Shown here one piece after another: positions 59,718 to 64,000 of a stretch of 64,000 bases of DNA. How positions within the stretch are numbered: position 1 is the stretch's first letter; each line of letters begins with the position of its first letter. Position numbers and translations under genes: made by a program. The notes under the pieces were generated by a model that was given only the letters and a program-made list of their open reading frames with translations, was not told where the DNA came from and did no database searches. Source of the DNA: Osedax fenrisi (lineage: Eukaryota > Annelida > Polychaeta > Sabellida > Siboglinidae); assembly GCA_964019155.1 (NCBI GenBank), contig OZ025241.1:2995559-3059558 (forward strand), given 5' to 3'.

Positions 59718-61950
59718 TTGCTCTATTTAGATATATATATAGCTGACATATTATAATATGTCAGTTATCATTAAAACATGCATATATGCATATACTATAG
59801 TATTATAAACTCACGATATATTATTAACGTTTATTATAGCATACTATCACTATCACTATCATCATGGAATACTACCACTTTAATTAAAATTACTTTAAAC
59901 TACGTGTTAATTATTGTTATACTTATATCATTTATCCTTTTATATTATATAAATATACAAATGGTCCATTAATTCTAGATATTTTATAAATTCCGGTACC
60001 ACTCTATAGAGTTATCTCTTTAGATAATATTGAGTCAATTTATTAACTTTAAAGTCAATTGTCTCATTTTATCTTCATTGGATTATTATTATTATATAAT
60101 TATTATCGGAAAATATTGTTACATCATAACATGGTTATATTATTATTATTTAATTATTATTTTGAAGGAGCCTATAGGCTGCATATTTTAGTGCCTAATA
60201 AACCGTTATTTATCATAATAATATATATATAAAAAATTAATAAAAAAAAATTATAAATTAAAAATATTATATAATATTTTTTTACCATCTTTCTGAATAT
60301 AATTTGTATTCTGTTTTACTTTTTTTTATTTCATTTAACCTTTTTATCTATATTTTTATTTAAGTCATTATTTTATGATACATATTATTTATTTTAGTTA
60401 TTTATTTATAAATAATTAAATGATGATTTCATAATTTTATGGTTAGTTCAAACAATTTATATTATTTTCTAATTTATTCATTGTATTATATGTAAACAGG
60501 AAGTAAACTCATATGTTATATTTTATTTATATAGTTTATTCGGACTTGCTTTAAAAGTAAGGGTTATTGTCTCGATAAGCTTTAATTTCTATAAAAACCC
60601 GGTTGTAAACCTAAATCTGATAGTTACTAAAGTTACTATCATAATATGTAATGAGTAAAGAACATACTGATATGAAAAGTGTTATATTGCTGTAATCATA
60701 ATAATACCCTTTAGACTACTTTATTGAGATATCTTAAATGATGTAAAGTTTACATATTTTATAAAAATATATCTATAGATATATTACAAAAATGTAAATA
60801 CATAAAGAATTATAAATAATATCAAATGTATAGAAAAGTATTGTTTATTTATATACACACATACACACATATATATATGTCTGCTATAGCAGATATAGAA
60901 TAGAATATATAGATATATAGAAGATATAGAAGATATATAGAAGAAAATATATTTTCTAAAATAATGTATACAAATTATACAAACTATTTACGTTGTTAAT
61001 ACAATATCTATACATTATTTTATAAATTAATCATTTGTATTTCGGAAAATAAAGATTTATTAAATATTAATAAAAAGGTAATACATATGTACAGCTGTAA
61101 ATCATATTGCAAGTAATTATTATTGGGCTGTTTTCTAAATTATCAAATTACAAAAAATTTAAAAATATAAATATCTTAATATTTATTAACTTAAGGTATA
61201 ATTAATAAGGCATAATTATGTACATATTTAAATATTATACTTAAGGGTAAAATAAATACCATATTAAATATATGTATTGATATATAAACCTTATCTTATA
61301 TATAGCGATAATTATGAAGAATATATACGAATCTGATAAGATGCGTACTTGTAGACAGAGGGATACACATAGTGGTATACAAGATAGAAGATACAAGAGG
61401 GATGCACATAGTGTGCATTGTACACTATGCATTGCAACACTGTACAATATAGTACACGAATACAAACAACTCTCACGGACACACACTCATGAGTGTTTGT
61501 ACACACACTCTCGTGTATACGTTTACGCCCCACACTCGTAATGAATAACGTGGGAACACCTCACCTGTCCACCGTTTACACCTTAACCCGTACTATTGTA
61601 CCCTATATACACGTATACCTACCCAACAAGTACTCTATCAGGGCATACCCCTATAGGCCGCACTCTTTGAGGTTTACCTACCCCCCGTAATCATGCGAAT
61701 GTTTATTTATAAATAATCGATTATGTAATAAATGAATACCTTCTTCAGATGATAAAATGATTAAGTGAATTTTTGTAATACATATAGCATATACCCCATT
61801 GTCATTGTCACATAGGCCATTGTCCGTGTATGTGAATGTTATTCAATAGTTGTATTCTCAGGGATAAATAATGATCTTTGATAGTTAAATATATATATAA
61901 ATATGTTGTAATGCATATTGTAAATTCAAATGTATATATACATATATATT

Positions 61951-62001
<51 letters not shown>

Positions 62002-62082
62002 TAATACATATATATATATTAATAAAATATATATTTAAATTTAAATACATACATTCTAGTCGATTCTGATTTATCGATAGGT

Positions 62083-62136
<54 letters not shown>

Positions 62137-62276
62137 ACATGTATGAATATATTCTCCCTAATACCAATCCATTATTGGCTGCGCTAATGAAACATTACAT
62201 TATAAGTTATCTATAGTTATAGTTATACGGCCAGGAATTAAGGAATCCACCAAAGTAAGACGTATGTTGGTATTTA

Positions 62277-62329
<53 letters not shown>

Positions 62330-62340
62330 TAATATATCTT
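59401..62340. other. intergenic, no gene recognised
   Basis: AT-rich sequence. A tatatc hexamer run lies at 59665-59705. A moderately GC-richer segment lies at 61340-61690 (acacacactctcgtgtatac, accccctacc) where open frames overlap in several frames without any family signature. TA arrays lie near 61955-61993, 62088-62120 and 62277-62328. Confidence 0.45.
62277..62328. repeat. (TA)n microsatellite
   Basis: TA run of about 50 bp directly before the second copy of the structured repeat. Confidence 0.95.
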
Positions 62341-62536
62341 GTATAATTGTTTATAAATAAATGATCGGCTCTCGTTAAAACCATGTTTTAAATGCATGGA
62401 TGCCTTAACATGAGAGCCACTTCTAAGGGACATTATAGCCATATATGGTTATAAGTGAAAACTTCATCTAAGTAACTAGATGGGATGAAATGACTCTACC
62501 AATATAAAATAACAACAATATATATAAATTATATAA
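62341..62536. repeat. short two-copy repeat, possibly structured (copy 2)
   Basis: Second copy of 38543-38720. Here the first hairpin is longer: ggctctcgttaa pairs with ttaacatgagagcc around ccatg...catgg, and catctaagtaactagatg forms a perfect 6-bp stem. Confidence 0.75.
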
Positions 62537-62779
62537 GTATAGGAATAATTTACGTAAATAAATAATAACATATAATAAATATAATACATAACTTGTATTT
62601 TATTTATAAGGTACGGTTTACATGTACCGGGAAATAATTAAATAAATTTTAATATAATAATTATTGAATAAATATTATTAAAAAATAATAATAATTTATA
62701 ATAATAGTTAATATTAATAATTATACATACTTAACATATATAATATAACTTAATTATCATTTTGATTTTATTTTAAATG

Positions 62780-63345
62780 AAGTTAAAGATTTCGACCTGA
62801 TGTTCGATTCATCAATACGATTCCAGCTTGTTTTGCAACTCTATTATACAATAAATGTCGTCGTACAATGTACGTCGTACACCCAAGGGTGAATTATCGA
62901 TTATTATACGCTGTGAGTTGCCACATGTAGAAGAATTATTTTTAATATTAAGTATAGATGAATAATCAATGTCAACTAATCCATTAAGTTAATGGCATTA
63001 ACTAATGCAATATCAAATCGTTTTATTCTTATTTCTAATGATTCTAATTAAGATTTGTCAGCCTATTTTCGTAGATTTCAAAAGGAATATTACAACTGTT
63101 ATAAAGGCAAGGAATAAAAATATTTGAACTTTTTCGATTTTAGATTTGAGTCCAATAAAAGTTCCAGCTTCAATTCCAAGATTCCATATGGTTATCTAGA
63201 ATTCAACATGAGGTATTGCGTAAGTAATATAAGCTTTATTAATTTCTGTTCTATTATTTGTAATAAAGCAATATAATATACGATTAATTACATTATATGC
63301 ACCAGCACAACACATATCAATGTGATTTTTTATATATTACTCTAT
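62780..63345 (-). pseudogene. LINE C-terminal reverse transcriptase fragment
   Basis: The minus strand reads HIDMCCAGAYNVINRILYCF and NRTEINKAYITYAIPHVEF near 63330-63190, then WNLGIEAGTFIGLKSKIEKV, and LESLEIRIKRFDIALVNAIN near 63050. The order (thumb region, LEY, IE-x-VQ, LESLE) is that of CR1/L2-like ORF2 C-termini. Confidence 0.75.
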
Positions 63346-63401
63346 ATATTATAGATTTATTAAATTTAATAAAGATAGAGTATACTCTATAGAGTATACA
63401 T

Positions 63402-63494
<93 letters not shown>

Positions 63495-63899
63495 AATATA
63501 TTGGTATATATGTATATGTATATATATAGTTATGTATTATTACTATTAGTATTAATAATAAGTGGTTGAAATACCTGGATTTAATTTTTAATAAAGTTAT
63601 TAAAACATAAATATATATTTAATTAACTTAACTTAAGTCATGTATATTTTAAAAAAAAGGAAAAGTTGTCAAAGAATAATTAGACTCATATTTTACAATA
63701 TAAATGTGTGTATGTTTAATATTTAATATATATATATATATATAATATAATGTACGTTTTTTAACTTATGAATGTATCTACAAATTATAGTGTATCACAT
63801 ACATTTAGAAACAAACACGCGTGTCTGCGGACAAATAAATAAAATATCTAAATTAATATTATAGATTATATTATAGAAAGTATGAACTAATGATACCTA
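63346..63899. other. intergenic with TA array
   Basis: The TA array at about 63416-63490 includes an embedded acatatat break; no gene. Confidence 0.5.
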
Positions 63900-64000
63900 G
63901 GGGACAGTGCCCGAATACGGACACTCTCGGTATCTCATAAACCATAAATCATACGAAAAAAATGTTTTATAAATATAATATTTTTAAATATAATTATATA
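63900..64000. mobile_element. GGGGAAAG-family TA element, copy 7, cut by the window end
   Basis: ggggacagtgcccgaatacg after TA, then actctcggtatctcataaac, matching the inverse of 32300-32419 with a small terminal deletion. Confidence 0.75.

Noticed and set aside
61312..61690. Several overlapping frames in a GC-richer segment
   Set aside because: Dominated by acacac/gtgtgt runs and short inverted repeats; no protein signature.
1..64000. tRNA or rRNA genes
   Set aside because: No cloverleaf with a GGTTCGA-type T-arm or rRNA core was noticed by eye; a covariance search was not possible.

Overview
The window is a very AT-rich stretch of metazoan nuclear DNA. The evidence is spliced genes with GT-AG introns, standard-code coding exons, dozens of long (TA)n arrays, non-LTR retrotransposons and several DNA transposon families. 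The clade is not settled by what can be read. A GH18 chitinase, hAT and LINE families typical of invertebrates, and a short TTAGG-like tract suggest an invertebrate animal. No prokaryotic, viral or organellar gene was seen.

Two host genes can be supported, both on the plus strand. Gene 1 (about 512-5504) is the 3' part of an unrecognised, highly charged protein in five exons; its 5' end lies outside the window. Gene 2 (35381-46016) is a complete ten-exon GH18 chitinase. The ten exons sum to 1488 nt (495 aa plus stop) and every junction keeps phase. It has a signal peptide, an intact DGLDLDFE catalytic motif, no visible chitin-binding module, and a charged C-terminal tail of about 95 aa. A possible orphan exon lies at 21165-21251, and CpG-rich promoter-like islands lie near 21.2-21.6, 23.5-23.7, 58.0-58.5 and 59.1-59.4 kb.

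The rest is mainly transposon debris, often nested. A TA-flanked family with GGGGAAAGTAAC ends occurs at least seven times. One copy (10313-16720) was split by a ZBED5-like hAT element (10737-16294). Part of that hAT is inverted (about 11206-15360), and the inverted part holds a ZMYM1-like hAT (11633-15295) with a perfect 8-bp target duplication. A second GGGGAAAG copy was split by a nearly full-length CR1-like LINE with a PHD-finger ORF1 (26234-31565). Other hAT elements with 8-bp duplications sit at 7049-9679 and 47005-48671. A second ZBED5-like hAT (about 50715-55087) sits inside an older LINE and contains an element with inverted repeats of about 105 bp (about 52000-54632) that encodes a broken transposase-like protein.

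The most interesting signals are in the chitinase gene. The 5' splice site ending exon 2 lies inside a 21-bp minisatellite, which turns it into a regular array of 11 GTTAGT donors. The first five are reachable in frame and would each add seven residues. Intron 4 also carries a duplicated, decayed 3' splice site. Across both genes most inferred donors have T at +3 (GTTAGT-like), an unusual 5' splice-site preference. A short two-copy repeat (38543-38720, 62341-62536) looks able to fold and may be a structured-RNA or SINE-like element.
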